A stretch of 5,940 bases of DNA from the NCBI GenBank assembly GCA_019348095.1, contig JAHWKC010000154.1, positions 1-5,940 of the forward strand, in the 5' to 3' direction. The stretch comes from Pseudomonadota bacterium. Lineage in GTDB: Bacteria > Pseudomonadota > Gammaproteobacteria > Xanthomonadales > Xanthomonadaceae. The position numbers and the translations under genes are program-made. This document shows, in pieces, positions 5,935 to 5,940 of the stretch (position 1 is the stretch's first letter; each line of letters opens with the position of its first letter). The notes beneath the pieces were generated by a model. That model worked only from the letters and a program-made list of their open reading frames with translations. It was not told where the DNA came from and searched no databases.

Positions 5935-5940
5935 CCACCA

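Noticed and set aside
1..5940. CRISPR array, tRNA, rRNA, insertion sequence or tandem repeat
   Set aside because: I saw no regularly spaced direct repeats, tRNA-like cloverleaf, transposase motif or terminal inverted repeats of IS type on reading both strands.

Overview
The window is GC-rich DNA whose genes resemble those of the Xanthomonadaceae (Lysobacter, Luteimonas and Xanthomonas type). The clues are the proteobacterial start of SucA, a DegQ-type protease, and a run of DUF883-like, holin-like and AI-2E genes remembered from those genomes. The assignment rests on remembered family resemblance; no search was run. Almost all coding is on the minus strand, so the genes read from right to left.

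Layout from right to left. Positions about 5670-5934 (+) hold the last ~75-85 codons of an ABC-transporter ATPase (TOBE domain). Head-on against it, 5410-~5690 (-) holds the C-terminal part of a cupin protein resembling the ribosomal protein L16 arginine hydroxylase (RoxA/YcfD). It overlaps by ATGA a complete GNAT acetyltransferase with an extra C-terminal domain (4508-5413). A 162-bp spacer with a perfect TATAAT follows. Then comes one long ORF (2093-4345), whose first ~430 codons are 2-oxoglutarate dehydrogenase E1 (sucA) and whose last ~315 codons are a DegQ/DegP-type periplasmic serine protease. Downstream lies a compact four-gene row: a DUF883-like membrane-anchored protein (1679-2041), a phage-holin-family (YqjE/DUF1469-like) membrane protein (970-1665), a small membrane-associated protein (543-941), and the start of an AI-2E/PerM-family transporter cut by the window edge (1-546).

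The main observation is two breakpoints. At ~3026-3073 a cytosolic TCA-cycle enzyme runs in frame into a periplasmic protease. The SucA half lacks the second half of the enzyme; the protease half lacks its signal peptide and catalytic His, and has Cys where the catalytic Asp should align. At ~5660-5705 a minus-strand gene lacking its 5' end meets a plus-strand gene lacking its 5' end, inside an 8-bp inverted repeat. The simplest reading is a mosaic of three loci, either an assembly or amplification chimera or, less likely, a rearranged genome. I do not think the fusion is a working enzyme, and I see no convincing new biological system. The individual genes are recognisable housekeeping or envelope genes.
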